A DNA stretch of 64,000 nt from Plecoglossus altivelis (Eukaryota; Chordata; Actinopteri; Osmeriformes; Plecoglossidae): positions 12,390,034 through 12,454,033 of the forward strand of contig BROE01000010.1 in the NCBI GenBank assembly GCA_036571765.1. Reading direction: 5' to 3'. Both the position numbers and the translations under genes were made by a program. Every line of letters begins with the position of its first letter. Position 1 is the first letter of the stretch. This document shows, piece after piece, positions 36,838-49,827 of this stretch. Below the pieces are notes generated by a model. The model was not told the origin of the DNA, made no database searches, and saw only the letters and a program-made list of their open reading frames with translations.

Positions 36838-39800
36838 GTAGGCCAGTACTTGGTACGACAGTGTGAAATATTTCCACCCTAATTTTCCTTTCTCTCTTCA
36901 CTCATCCCTCATCTGTCTCTAGTGCTTCATATATTTTTATTTCCCCAAAACCCTACACAGCTGTTTTCCTATTTCTGTCTGCTGTAATTCCTATTACTCT
37001 CTCCCTCTACCTCTCTTACTTCTTCCCTGAAAAGCAGATTCATAGGAGGAGCTGATAATATCCTGGTTAATTATACTTTTAACATTTTGTAAATAAGATG
37101 TGTTATCCTCATAATGGGTAATCATTTTGTTCTAATCCTATCAAAATACACACATAATCCTAGAGTTATTCAGCTGTTCCTGTCTATTACATGTCCTCTG
37201 TGATGTACGTTTGTGTGTGCACATCTAATGGTGACTCCATAACAGAACAGTTGCTACAGCGACTCCTCAGTGACGAAAAGCATCCTGGGAGAAGCAGGGC
37301 CGAAAGGTTCAATGGATGTGCGTCTCTTCTTACCATCTGTTAATGGGGTGACGGATGATCTATGACATCACTTGTTTACAACCATCATCGTCATATAGTA
37401 AACGTTCTCCGATTCCTTAAGAATCTCCTTGCCTCGCACCCCCCCTTTATTCCACCTCACTCTGCTTCCCCAACCCCCAGTGGCCTTCCCAGCCATGCAA
37501 ATCCCCAACCAATCCCCGCCTATGGCCAATCTCCTCCCATGCTTGCATGAGTCCCTATATTTAGCTTTGGAACCAATGGAAAGGTATGTGACCTCTGCGT
37601 GGCGAGGTTTCTGTTCATGCCATAAGCTGAGTCAACCCTGCCCACTGGTGCTGCCTTGATTTGCAAAACAATTACACCCACCTGAATAACACGGTACTGT
37701 CTTGATGGAGGAGAACAGGCAGCATACGCTTGATTTGTTCCGAAAGCTCCCATCATCTCAACTTCCTCCTATAACTTTCTCCATGACCTAGGCCCTCCGG
37801 TGCGGTTCAAACGGCCGCTGAAAGATGTTGAGGTGATTGAGAGAGACGTGGCCGTCCTGGAGTGCGAAGTTCCGGAAGAGTCCATCCCTGCGTGCTGGTA
37901 TCTGGAGGATCAACGTCTGCAGCCCAGTATCAAGTACGGGATGGAGCAGAGAGGAACCAAACGCTGGCTCACCATCAACGACGTGGGTGCGGACGACGAT
38001 GGGGTTTATCTTTGTGAGATGCCTGATGGGGGAAAGAGCATCGCAGAGCTGACTGTCAAAGGTGGGTGCTCTGGGTGGTGCTCTGGGTGGCTCTGGGTGC
38101 TCTGGTTGTCCTGAATCTCCTCCAGTGGCTGAACACACATGTGGCAGTCATCTAGTGTTATATGCCTGCATGTCAATAAGAGCCCTGCATACTTCCAGCT
38201 GCAGCTGAGCACATCCGTTTAAAATCTCTGAATCGGACTAATTCCACTGTCCACAGTATTCCAACATGTTAAGAAGACAACATCTATGAATGTCAGTCTA
38301 TGAATACCGAACCACAGGTCAAAATGTGTACACATCTGCTTTGTGGTTTTTTCATCAAACATAAAGTGCCATTTCCAAATGGTGCCAAAAAATATTCCCA
38401 CATCTTGAGCAAGGGGGCTTTTTTTGTCTCTCAAAACTTGTTTACTCTTCACATATATTCCATTCTTACAGTCACGCAGGCCATTTTCCTGGTTCACAAT
38501 GTTTCTCCTTTCTACAATTTTTTTCCCCCTTTCATCCTCACTCCGTCTCTCTACTCCTCCAGGCACGATTGTACGCAAGCTCCTCCGTAAGCTGGAGGTC
38601 CTGGAGGGGGAGAATGCTGTCTTCTGTGTGGAGGTGCAGGAAGAGGAAATGGAGGTCTACTGGTACAAAGACGGGCTGCAGCTGCGAGAGTCCCACCAGA
38701 TCATCGTCAAGTCTTTTGGCAAGACCCACATCCTGGTGTTTGTTAACGTGGCCTATCAGGACACAGGGGTGGTGACCTTTGTGGCGGGAAGGTCGAAGAC
38801 CTCGTGCAGGCTGAAGGTCAAAGGTGGGACATTAACAGCAATAGTGGCTGCTATCTAGACTAGTGCCACTGGCTGGTCAGGTTGACTTTATTATTGAGAT
38901 AATGTGTGCTGCTATTTGTTGTTGAGATGACCAGTAATCATGAACTGCTGTATTAACACTCTAACCACTATATAAATATATTCTTTCACAGAACTGTAAA
39001 TGTGTAGTTTGCAGACTTTATCCTTCATCTTATCTATTTTTCACTTCATGTCCTTCTTGTCCATTTTTCCCTGTTTCCCCCCCCCCCATCTTTAACACCT
39101 TTTCCATCATCTCTCCTCCCTTTCGATCTATTCTAATCTCTACTCCTCGTCTACCATCAAAAAACGTTTCATTTCTCTATCCCTTCCTCTTGCAATTCCT
39201 TATTACCCTTCCTGCTCCTCCTCTTCTCCCTCCCTAGCTGCCAAACACAGCCCCCCTACCTGTCCTGTGGGGGCCCAGATGGACATGGACCGCCCAAACT
39301 GTGCTCTCCTGTCCTGGGCCCCCGCCTCCACGTCCTCCCAGGCCACCACACGCTCCATCTACGTGGTGGAGAGACAGGAGGTGGGTTCCCAGGAGTGGCA
39401 GAGGTGTGCGACCACGGAGGTGGACACCTCGGTGGAGATCATGGGAGACAGCGTGCCTTATGAGGGCGACTTTCGCTTCCGCGTCTGCTGCGTCAACAAG
39501 TACGGCCGCAGCGGACACGTTGAGTTCCCCAAGTTCGTCCATCTGGGTGGGTGTTTGCTTGTTTTTTTTCCTTTCAAAGCCTTATAATTGTGTTCAAGTC
39601 CATGTTGAAAAAGAGAACAAACTTTTTCATTTCTTGACCGATGAGTGTCTTTCTGTTATCTCCTTCAGTCCCAGGGCCCAAGATTCGCTCCCCTCTACAG
39701 GAGTGTGAGGTGCTGGAGGGGGGTGATGCTGCGTTCTCCCTAGAGTTGTCTGCCTCCATGACAGGCACCTGGTTCCTAAACTCCACTCAACTGCAGAAAA

Positions 39801-42800
39801 GTGAGCGCTTCTCCATTGGCCAGAACCACACTCAGCACTCTCTGGTTATCCACGGAGCCCAGATCAGTGATCACACTGCCGAGGTTACCTTCATTGCCAA
39901 TGGAGTTCGAGACTCTGCTGTCCTCAAGGTCCAAGGTGATTGAAATGCACACATACATATACACAGCCATAAGCACTTTTTCAAGCATACGCACACCCAC
40001 ACACGTACATGTATTGGACTCTTGTTGAAGAAAACAGTACTCATTCAAATATAATCTCCCCTCTGTTCCTTTGTAGCTGCTGTGGTCAAGTTTAATCCCC
40101 TGTCTGAGATGGACAGCAACAAGCATGTGGAGACAGGAGACTCTGTGGTCCTGTATTGTGAAGTGTCCCATCACTCTGCCAGGGTCTGCTGGTACAAGGA
40201 TGGGGTGGAGCTTCAGATGACGGATGGTCTGTCCATCCAATCAGAGGGCAACATGAGGAGGATCGTCATTCAGTCAGCTGAGTCTACCGACTCTGGGTTG
40301 TACACCTGTGAGACCATGGGTGATGTCATCAAATTCGACGTCAAAGTGGACGGTGAGTTGAAGGGTGTGGAACTGCATACATATAGATGCCAACATATTG
40401 TAGGAACATAGCCCTCATAGTCAACAGATCCCACCCATCACCAGCTAACAAGTCATGTCTAACCATCTCTTACATTAACCAATCCAAAATGGCCGTAGCT
40501 GCACCAGTCACATTCTTTGCCGTCCCTGAAGAGGAGAGGAGGCGGAGCCTGGGGATAGGTGAGGTAGTGGAGCTGCGCTGTGACCTATCCGATCCCAGTT
40601 CTCAGGTGTATTGGTACAAGGATGGAGAGCAGATCTTCAACCATCCAGAGATTGACTTACTGGAGGAAGGCCACATAAGAACACTGATCATCCAGTCAGC
40701 TGACCTCTGTCATTCTGGAGTGTATACGTGTCAGAGCGTTGATGATGTCACTGCGTTTCAGGTGGAGGTCCAAGGTGACTGCTTGATGGAGGAGGACGAA
40801 TGATGATAACAATGGCTAATTGTTTCATGGTTTACTAATTTATCTGAATTAAATGTTGCTTGGAATGTCACATTTTACTCTAAATGAATAACATAACCCT
40901 TATTTTTTCTTTCTTTGTTATCTTGTTAATGATTTCTGAATATGTTGTATACTGAACATGTTTAAATCTGAATCTACTGTACTGATTTTGTTATTAGACT
41001 GTCTCTAAAAGCATGTAGCATTTCATTTAATCAGGTTCAAGCTAATTCTTATTTCTTCTTATTTGGCATTATTCCATGCCTTGTCATTTTTCCTGGTCTC
41101 TCCTAATACAGAACTCCTAACAACAACATAACCCATCAAAGACTATTCAACCAAACTGTGTCTAACTACTACTCTACCTGACTTTCTCTTTCACCCATCT
41201 TCTCTCTCTCCCCTCTCTCTTCATCCCCTCCCTCCTCCACTCACTTCCTTTCTCCCTCTTTCATTCTCCCTTCAACTGAACCCCCCCCCTCCTTCACAGG
41301 CCCCCCAGTCACATTCAATCCCATCCCCGAGGACGACCTCCATAAAAGCGCCATGGAGCTGGACCCTGTGGTTCTTCACTGTGAGGTCTCCAGAGAAGAC
41401 GCCACCGCCCTCTGGTGTGATAAACATTTGTTGCCAGGACTGCATGTGATTTACGCATGTGTTCAGGCTCCTGGGGCAATTCAAGTGGTTTTATCATGAC
41501 CATGGATGACTAAAATCCAGCACCTCAATCTGACTAGACTGCTGTTTCATCAGCCTCCTGTGCTTCTCTAACCCCACCCAGGTACAAGGATGGCAGGGAG
41601 GTGCAGCCCAGTGAAAACATCACCCTGCAGGCTGAGGGCACCATGAGGAGGCTGATCCTTCGCTCTGCTGACGCCACAGATGCAGGCAGCTACACCTGCC
41701 AATCTGGAAATAGCAGCATGACCTTCACTGTCCACGTTAAAGGTAGTGTGGGGTGGGGTGGAGGAGACTTAGACTTTTAGACCAGTACACAAGCAATATC
41801 TTGCTGGAAAGCTACAATACTTGTCATGCTATTGATACCAAACATTTCAAGATTGAGCAAGTACAATTGCCGTTGAAACTAACCCTAACCCTAACCCACC
41901 GGATGTAAAGAAGGCAAAACCAAAAACGTACTTGGAAACATACTCTGGGAAAAAAGGCCTAGAGTTGTCCAGTTATGCAAACGATCCCACCAAGAATGGT
42001 CTGGTTAGATTCCAAACTGTCCAAACTGTCTAACCATGTCAAGTATTTTGTCCAAAACAATGGATAACATCCATAAATAGCCATGATCTGTTGTCGCAAC
42101 ATTCTGACTTCACCAACGCAAGAGATCAGTCACTTGGACTCAATCATTCATAATCTTTATTTGCTCTGGAATATTTATGAAACTATGGTCTGCAAATGGC
42201 CACTACACTCTGACCGTTCGATTGACACCTCAGTTGACCCAATGGGAGCTTCCATGCCCTGTCCACGGCCTTCTAAAACCAACCAGGTGACTCACAAAAT
42301 CTTTGCGTCCTGCCCCCTCACTACCCCCACCCTAAACACTCTTCATGAGTGCTTATGATGTGATATTGTGTGATTTTCTCTCCTTGTTTCAGGCTCCCTT
42401 GGTGTCCATGGTGGCATGTTGTGAGCATGTTGTGAGATTAACAACTGTTTCCCTCCTCTGTCAGAACCACCAGTGATGATCAAGGAGCCCAAGGAGGACG
42501 TGGTGATGGAGTGCTACCTCTCTGAAGAGGTCGTCCTGCAGTGTGAGCTGTCGCACTCCAATGGCCAGGTGCACTGGTACAAGGATGGCCTACTGGTGGT
42601 GGAGGATGACAACGTGAGGGTGACGTCTGAGGGACCATACCGGAGGTTGACCGTAGCCCACGCGGCGGCAGAGGATTCCGGCGAGTACGTCTGCGACACA
42701 GACGGAGATTCTGTGTTCTTCCAGCTCACCATCTCAGGTAGGAACAAAGGGATGGGAGAAAGGACAGAGGATGGATGAAGGAGATGGAGGGATGGATTGA

Positions 42801-45800
42801 TGGAGGTAAGGAGTGAAGACAGATAAATGGATGTATAGAGGGATGGATTGACAGATGCAAAATAGTGAATATATATATGTACGGACAGATTCAATTATGA
42901 ATTGTAATTCCTCTCTTTGAAGAACCTTTAGTTCGGATTGTCTACCCCAACGAGTCAGAGCTGGAGTTGACTCTGCGGGCTCCGGAGAGACTGGAGCTGA
43001 GCTGTGAGATCTCTCAGGCCGACGCCTTGGTACGGTGGTACCACAATGGACTGGAGGTGGAGGAGAGCCCTCTACTGGTCCTGGAGGTCCAGGGAGCTCA
43101 CAGGAAACTAGTCATTCCCAGAACCAGTGTGGAGCACACTGGAGAGTATGTTTGTGACACAGAGAATGACTCTGTCGCCTTCCTGGTGTCTATCACAGGT
43201 ACTCGATATTGTAAATTTTTCTATACAATTTCCTGTTTTTTTACTGTAAGTAAAATGGATACTGGATGCAATATATTTATATAGGCTAGGTTACACACCG
43301 TTCAGTCTAGTTCATTTAACTTCATATACATGATCACAGGAAAACCTGTGAAAACGTATAAAAAGGTTTATAGCAGACATTGGAAATACACTTCAAATAC
43401 TGCCACCATCTGTAGAAGATACAACATGAATGAACCTGTTGAACATGACAAGCCATCAGCTCTATCAGTTACAGTGCAATGTTTTGCAAGGAAAGGCTTT
43501 TGAGGTGTGGACAAACTCAGAAATTATTCCTCCTTCTTCTGCAGAGCCTCCAGTGAAACTAGTCAGACCTGAAAGACTTTCAGAGGTGATGGAAAGTTTC
43601 TCCGGAACCCCCCTGGTCCTAGAGGTAGAGGTATCACGCCCCAGTGCCAAGGTCATGTGGATAAAGAATGGAAGAGAGATGAATGAGAGCGGCCAGGTCA
43701 CCGTCAGTGAGGATGGACTCCTCCGCCGACTCACCATTCAACACCCAACACCAGGGGATTCTGGGAAATACACTTGTGACGCCATGGACGACACCATCGA
43801 TTTCCAAGTCAACATCTCAGGTGAGAGGTCACAAAACTAATTAGGGGTTATAGTCACTTGATAGAACAGACTGAGTTGTCAACCGAGTGATTGATTCGGT
43901 TGCTATTTATCATATTCATCTTTTTGGAACGCTTTATTTACGACATCTCCTACCAGAGCCTCCCGTAAAAATCCTGAGGAAGTCTGAGGTGAAGACAGAG
44001 CAGAGAGCGCGAGTCTCCGACGACATTGTGCTGGAATGCGAGCTCTCCCGCTCCAATGTCGATGCCAGCTGGTTCAAACATGGCCGTCGGCTGGAGGGCG
44101 ATGAGCGCTTCTGTGAGGAAGAGGAAGGTGCGTTCAGATCACTGGTCATCCTCAACGCTGAGCTCAGCGACTCTGGGGAGTACCTCCTGGATGCTGGAGA
44201 TGACAGCATCCGCTTCCAGGTCACCGTAGAAGGTAAGGAAGAAGATATCAACCAAGTAGAATAAACTGGTCCAATGTACCGGATACTGGTTCATGTTCAT
44301 TGTTTCTTTTTGGCTCTTCTCCTGCTCTACCCTTTCCTCCCTCTCATCCTCCTTTTTCCACTCCTTTTTTCTCCTCTCATGCGTTCTCCTTTTCATCTTC
44401 TTGCGCCTCCTTCTGCCCTCCTCTTCCATATCTTCCTACTTCAGAACCTCCTGTGGAGATCCTTGGGAACTCAGGGGATCAGGATTATCAGGAGATGGTC
44501 GCTGGGGACGATCTCATCCTGGCATGTGAGGTGTCCCGTGCCAACGCTCCTGTCCAGTGGTTCTGCAATGACCGCCTGCTTGTCAACGACGAGCGGACCT
44601 ATGTTGAGAGCTACGGCACATTGAGGAAACTGATCATGTCAGACATACAGCCTGGGGACTCTGGGAAGTACACGTGTGATGCCATCGATGATAAGATGGT
44701 GATCATCGTGAAGGTTCTTGGTAAGGAATGCGGCGGCATCACTGATCTAGGTTTTGAGGTTTCTACATTTTTCAATGACAGAGTTGAGGAAACCGAATGT
44801 GAGACATATCTTTATGTGAGTTTAAATTAAATAACTTTGGCTGTCTCATTCTCCCTTTCTCTCTTGTCCGCTCTTGCACCCCCCCCCACCCCTTCTCTGT
44901 AGAACCCCCTGTCACCTTTCTTAACAAAGGGGAAGTCAACATAGTCACAGGTTACGAGGCGGAGAGCATCACTCTGATGGGCGTGGTTTCCAAGGAGAGA
45001 GCCGTGGTCCGTTGGCTCCATGACTGGTCGCCCGTAGTGGGTGACCGCTTCAAGACCGGCGTAGACAACCATGAACGTTTCCTGACCATCGAGCCTCTTA
45101 GGCGATCTGACGCTGGTGACTACACCTGCGATGCCAACACAGACGAGATGCACTTCACCTTACTGGTCAAAGGTCAGTATTATCCTCACACCATCTAGAC
45201 ACATGATCTTAGAGCATCCTCACACATCCTGAAACAGTATCCTGACACATTGGCCTATATGTAACCCAGTCATATTATTCCGATACATCATCCTGTCATA
45301 TCATCCTCAGTCAGTATCTGAGAACATTATTGTAACACATAAATTGCCTGCTTCTCTGTCCATTTGTCCACCCAGAGATGAGGGTGCGCTTTGCCCAACC
45401 CCTCCATGACACTCTGGCTCATGCGGACAGCATGGTCACCCTCCGCTGTGAGGTCACCAAGCCCAAGGCCGATGTCCAGTGGCTGAAGGATGGTGTGGAG
45501 GTGGTGCCCAGCCGCCGATTTACAATCCGGGCCAACGGCGTTGAGCGCAGCCTGACCATCCACCGGCTGACCCGAGAGGACACTGGGGAGTATTCCTGCG
45601 AGTCGAAAGATGACCGCACCATCTGCACACTCCGAGTGGAGAGTAAGTTCACCGGGTGTTGTAATTATGACAAGGGTTTAAGGTTATCACGAGGGGTTAT
45701 TTGCGCAACACAAACTCTCCTTCTCTGCCCCCCCCTCCCCTCCAGTGCCTCGTGTGGTTGAGTTTGTCACAGAGCTGCACAACACCACAGTTCTGGAAGG

Positions 45801-48800
45801 CGAGGACGCCGTCTTCAAGTGCGTTGTCTCGCCAGAGGACGTGGCCCTGGTCTGGCACATGGACAATGAGCCTATTGTCCTGGGGGACCGTTTCCAGGCC
45901 TTCAGTAATGGCCTGTGCCACACGTTACTGATCAAGAAATGCCAGATTCTAGACTGCTCCAAGATAACGGCGCAGGCTGAGCAAGCTGTGTCCAAGGCCT
46001 GCCTTAAAGTCCAGGGTGAGAGGAGGAGGGGATAAGGGGTGGAGGGGGAGGTGAGGAAAGCCAGGGAGGTGGTGAAATACCTGGTTTAAAATACAGGGTG
46101 AGGATGGGGTGATGGGAGAGGAGAAAGAAGTCACGTAGGAGAGATTTCACGTCATTCCTCCTCACCCTCCACATTTTATTTCCCCTCTTTTGTCCCTTCA
46201 TCTGGGCCCCTCTAGAGGCCCAGGTCGTGTTCACCAAGAAGATGGAGGCCATCATGGCGGAGGAGTTTGGCGAGGCCACCATGGAGACCGAGGTTAGCCT
46301 GGAAAGTGGGGAGGTCCAGTGGATGCGCCAGGGCGTGGTCATCCAGGCGGGGCCCCGCCACACGCTGGACCAGAGCGGATGCCGCCGTAGCCTGACCATA
46401 TGCAACCTCACCCTCTCCGACCGCGGCACCTACCGATGCGAGACGCTGCACGACCGCACACAGGTCAAACTCAACGTGGAGCGTAAGCGGTCCGCCGGAC
46501 TGGAACTTCATGCGACGAATGCATACCACACACACACAAAACCCCCAACACTTTCACATAAACTGACAGCAACCCTTAGCCCATACTCACATACAAATCA
46601 CACACACTAGATGTTTTTAACCAAGTTCTCATCTCTCCCATTTCTCCTGTAGCTCGTAAGATAAGTATCCGGAAGGCACTGAGTGACACAGACACCTTTG
46701 AGCGTGAGACGGCGTCCTTTGAGGTTGAGCTCTCCCACACTGACGTGGAGGGGGTATGGCAAAAAGACGGCATTCGGGTCAAACCCAACAACCAATGGCG
46801 AGTGAGCACCAACGGGCGTGTCCATGGGCTGACCCTGTCAGGTTTGACGCTCGAGGATACAGGCACCATCGTCTTTTCAGCAGAGGGTTTGCGCACCTCC
46901 GCCAGACTCAACGTTCAAGGTATGTAAACGTATGTGTTTGTATCTGTATGTGTGTGAGCATGGGGGTACACAGTTTGTGTACAGGTGTGAGACTTAGCAT
47001 TCCATGCGTCTACTGACAAGGGAGCATGTGTTCAACAAGCTGATTGAATGATTGTTTGCTGGTATGTGTTTGCGTTTTACGTGATTCAGAAACCCCAGTG
47101 ATGCTTCTAAAGAAGCTGTCAGATGTCGTCCTGGAAGAGGGGGCTTCTGCCACCTTGGAGTGTGAGTTCTCCAGACAGAACGTAGACGCCAAGTGGTTCA
47201 AGGTAACCGCGCCCCCTGTTGCATCACACAGCATAAAGCATACAGGTAAAGATTCGAACCATGCGAGCCACGACAAGCTGAGAAGGGACATGTGCTTGAT
47301 CAGTGGTCTGGGATTTGTTCCTGATTAATCCAAGAAGGTTGTCCAAGATTTAAAAAATCGATGGAATTCTGTTTGCGTCTGCCTGCCTCTTGTCCACTCA
47401 TCTGTCCATCCGTTTGTTCTCTTCCAGAATGGGGCCGAACTGAAGCCGGGAAAGGGCCATCGCATCTACTCCATGGGCAGGAAGCGCTTCTGCCAGATCC
47501 TCCAGTGTTGCCGCCCTGATGCAGGGACCTACACGTGCGACATAGGAGAGATGACCACTTCCTGTAACCTGGAGGTGAACGGTATGACCTTTGCCTCTCC
47601 GCGACCCACTCGATTCCCTTTCTTGTTTAATCAATCGTTTAATGCGGACAACCATCTGTCGAACGACTTAAGATGCGTTCCAATCAGATTCACCCTCCAA
47701 ACTGAATCGACTTGACTTTCTTGAAACCTCTTCCTCCCCTGATCTCGTTGATCTTTGACCTCCTGTCCTCCGCAGAGCGTCAGTTGGAGATCCTGCAGGG
47801 CCTGGAAGACCTGTATGTTCAGGAGGACCAGAACGCCGTCTTTATGTGTGAGGTCTCCATGGAAGACGTCCTCGGGGAATGGTACAAGGGCGGGCACAAG
47901 ATTCGACCCTCCAGCTCCATCAAGATACGAACAGAGGGTCAGTACAACACTGCACACAACACATCATCCATTTGTCCCATTGATCGATTCGATTGATTCT
48001 TCCTTTGTTTATGGGCTCAGTTGAGCACATATGGGTGACAGGGTTCGTGCATTCAGGAAACAGTTTTCTGTTCTCAACTCGGAATGAGACACAATTGTGT
48101 CCCTCTCTGTAGGCACCAAGCACTTCCTGCTGATATGCAATGTCAAAGCAGAGGATTCAGGGGAGATCCGCTTTGTGGCCAAACAGATTGAATCCTTCGC
48201 CTACCTGGAGGTTGAGGGTGAGTAAATATCTTGTCATCCTTGAACTTTTGGCTACCTGGCGGGCATCTTCGCTTTCCAGTAACCATATGGCAATCTTGTT
48301 TTAAACTGGATAGAAATCCTTACAGCCTCACCCGAGTTCAACCTTGTGTTGACCTGATACCAACCTCAACCTTTCGTCTTTTTAACTATTTTCAACTTAC
48401 TTCAAACAAACCTGATGCGTTTTATCCCTTCCAGAACTTCCTGTTTCGATCGTCAAACCCCTCCGTGACAGAACAGCTCTGGAGAAGCACCGGGTCATTC
48501 TGGAATGCACTGTCTCCACGCCACGCTGTGAGGTGACATGGTTCAAGGGCAATGAGGAGCTGAGTGGCTCAGACAGGCTGGAACTGATGTCAGAAGACTG
48601 CTATCAGAAGCTGGTCATCCAGCAGGTGGCGGTGGAGGACGAGGGCACGTACAGCATCAGGGTGGGCGAGCACACGAGTAAAGCCAAGCTGATGGTAGAA
48701 GGTAAGTAGACGGGGCACTCTGTGTTTTGGGATACCTTTATTTGGGTTGCCTCTTTATCATCCTTTACTCTATAGTCTTCATCCCTCCACCTCCCCATTT

Positions 48801-49122
48801 CTCAACCTCAACCTCATTCCTTCCTTCTCTCCCCTCCTTTGCTCTCCCAGCTCAGGCCCTGGTAATGGTGCGGGAGCTGGAGGATGTGAGTTTGACCGCC
48901 CCGGCCCCAGCCTGCTTCCAGTGCGAGGTCTCTGTGGCAATCAGCAGGGCCCCTGTTTGGAGCCTGAATGGCGTCACACTGCAGCCGGGCCCCTCGGTCC
49001 GTCTGGACAACCTAGGGACCATCCATAAACTCACTCTGAAGGAAACCAGCACAGACATGAGTGGGCTGGTGAAGTTTACCACAGGGAAGGCAAAAAGCTG
49101 TGCTACTCTCACAGTGAATTAG
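35640..49122 (+). CDS. obsl1: Obscurin-like protein 1, complete coding region
   Basis: Obsl1 is a cytoskeletal adaptor built of Ig domains. In mammals it links titin and myomesin at the M-band and also forms the 3M complex with CUL7 and CCDC8. Coding exons: 35640-36837, 37792-38061, 38563-38823, 39238-39546, 39669-39935, 40077-40352, 40499-40774, 41300-41414, 41582-41742, 42465-42737, 42923-43198, 43545-43820, 43957-44232, 44445-44720, 44903-45172, 45376-45642, 45746-46015, 46216-46482, 46653-46919, 47090-47202, 47428-47581, 47776-47937, 48113-48217, 48435-48701, 48851-49122. The 6,924 nt give 2,307 residues and end in TAG. All domain-boundary junctions are phase 1, so single domains can be duplicated or skipped in frame. 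Domain order Ig x5, FN3, then an Ig array matches human OBSL1, with no kinase, RhoGEF or IQ segment as in obscurin. I count 23 Ig domains, about four more than I recall for human. Confidence 0.93.
37792..39546 (+). CDS. obsl1: obsl1 exons for Ig4, Ig5 and the single FN3 domain
   Basis: Exon 37792-38061 encodes Ig4 (PVRFKRPLKDVEV, VLECEVPEE, DDDGVYLCEMPDG). Exon 38563-38823 encodes Ig5 (LRKLEVLEGENAV, VYWYKDG, RSKTSCRLKVKG), which lacks the second disulfide Cys, as I recall the human domain also does. Exon 39238-39546 encodes the only fibronectin III domain (KHSPPTCP, CALLSWAPAS, YVVERQEVGSQEWQRC, GDFRFRVCCVNKYGRSGH). In human OBSL1 the Ig4 and FN3 region is the part reported to bind myomesin and CUL7-complex partners. 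The position of a single FN3 after Ig5 is a family hallmark. Confidence 0.92.
39669..45172 (+). CDS. obsl1: obsl1 tandem Ig array, Ig6-Ig15
   Basis: Ten Ig domains follow, nine of them in single 267-276 bp exons. Ig6 (39669-39935) lacks the usual cysteines (FSLELSASMTGTWFLN). Ig7 to Ig15 are close relatives starting with an EPPV-like linker and carrying WYKDG and SGxYxCD motifs. Ig9 is split by a 167-base intron (41300-41414 and 41582-41742) inside CTC-TGG, restoring LWYKDGREVQ. Ig13 (43957-44232) has YLLDAG where the second Cys is expected. Ig15 (44903-45172) has TLMGVVSK where the first Cys is expected. Exon 40499-40774 uses a weak, pyrimidine-poor acceptor. The array's similarity and uniform phase point to tandem domain duplication. 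Confidence 0.9.
41879..41897 (+). repeat. Short interstitial telomere-like repeat
   Basis: CTAACCCTAACCCTAACCC, three telomere units, in an obsl1 intron. A long degenerate relative (CCTAAC/ACCATAAC words) lies at about 19366-19490. Confidence 0.85.
45376..49122 (+). CDS. obsl1: obsl1 C-terminal Ig domains, Ig16-Ig23
   Basis: Eight Ig domains. Ig16 to Ig19 are single exons (45376-45642, 45746-46015, 46216-46482, 46653-46919). Ig20 is split after KWFK (47090-47202 and 47428-47581). Ig21 is split after KIRTEG (47776-47937 and 48113-48217). Ig22 is 48435-48701 and Ig23 is 48851-49122, ending LTVN and TAG. Human OBSL1, as I recall it, ends at the equivalent of Ig22, so Ig23 appears to be an additional C-terminal domain. 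It has AQALVMVRELEDVS, CFQCEVSV and VWSLNGV but no second Cys. Each half-domain pair adds up to a multiple of three and restores an ordinary Ig fold. Confidence 0.88.
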
Positions 49123-49235
49123 GGGATTCTGGATGATGTCAAGCTCTCATAGCATCTCCTTATGCTCTCTGGTGAAATCACTGATCTGACATGGCAGGAT
49201 TAGTCATTTATGTAGCGGATATAGTTTTCGAATCA

Positions 49236-49450
49236 AAATCAAATCAAAATGTATTGCCCTACAAGCAATGTTGCAGAGGGCTTCACGTAGGCCCATAGAA
49301 GTGCCCCTCAACCAATCTAAACCTTCAAGGAAGACAAGGAAAAAATCCCTGAAAACTCACTAGAGGAGAAAGGAATATACTTCCTTCAAGCAATTCAGCG
49401 AGCGATGCCTTTACAGAGAGGGTTGGTGAAAGAGAGGTGCAGAATACAGG
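49236..49450 (+). repeat. Dispersed repeat fragment, copy 2, in the obsl1 3' UTR region
   Basis: AATCAAATCAAAATGTATTG, GCCCATAGAAGTGCCCCTCA and AAACTCACTAGAGGAGAAAG belong to the same family as 7104-7196 and extend it. The family resembles repeats I know from pike- and salmon-like fish genomes. Confidence 0.55.
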
Positions 49451-49821
49451 ATAAACATAGTCATACAGCAAGAAAGGGTTAATTGGTCATTGAGACATCA
49501 AAATCTAGTGCTTAACCTGGGTCTGAGGTAGCACAAAGTCAGGTTAAACAGCCACAGGGCTTGGGGTTGGGTGATAAGCATGTCACTACTGGCAGGGGGA
49601 TGAGGAAAGGGACCGGAAATTCACTCATGGCCCATGTTCTATTATCCTGTCATGTTAAATCTAAATGATTTAAAAGAGCGAAGGAAGGATATATTCTGAG
49701 AAGATTCTAACAAGACCAGTGCAGGTGGAGAAGAGGGGAGGTAGAGATTAAGTAGGCAGGGAAGGAAGGAAGACGAAAAGTTTGTATTAAGGAGGAGTGT
49801 GAATGTCTGTATGTATAGGAA

Positions 49822-49827
49822 AATAAA
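49822..49827 (+). terminator. obsl1: Candidate obsl1 polyadenylation signal
   Basis: The first AATAAA on the plus strand that I noticed downstream of the obsl1 stop, giving a 3' UTR of about 0.7 kb. The UTR would include the dispersed repeat at 49236-49450. Position only; no transcript data. Confidence 0.45.

Noticed and set aside
41300..41414. Frameshift or premature end in obsl1 Ig9
   Set aside because: The apparent break is explained by a short intron with GT at 41415 and AG at 41580-41581, after which the domain completes in frame.
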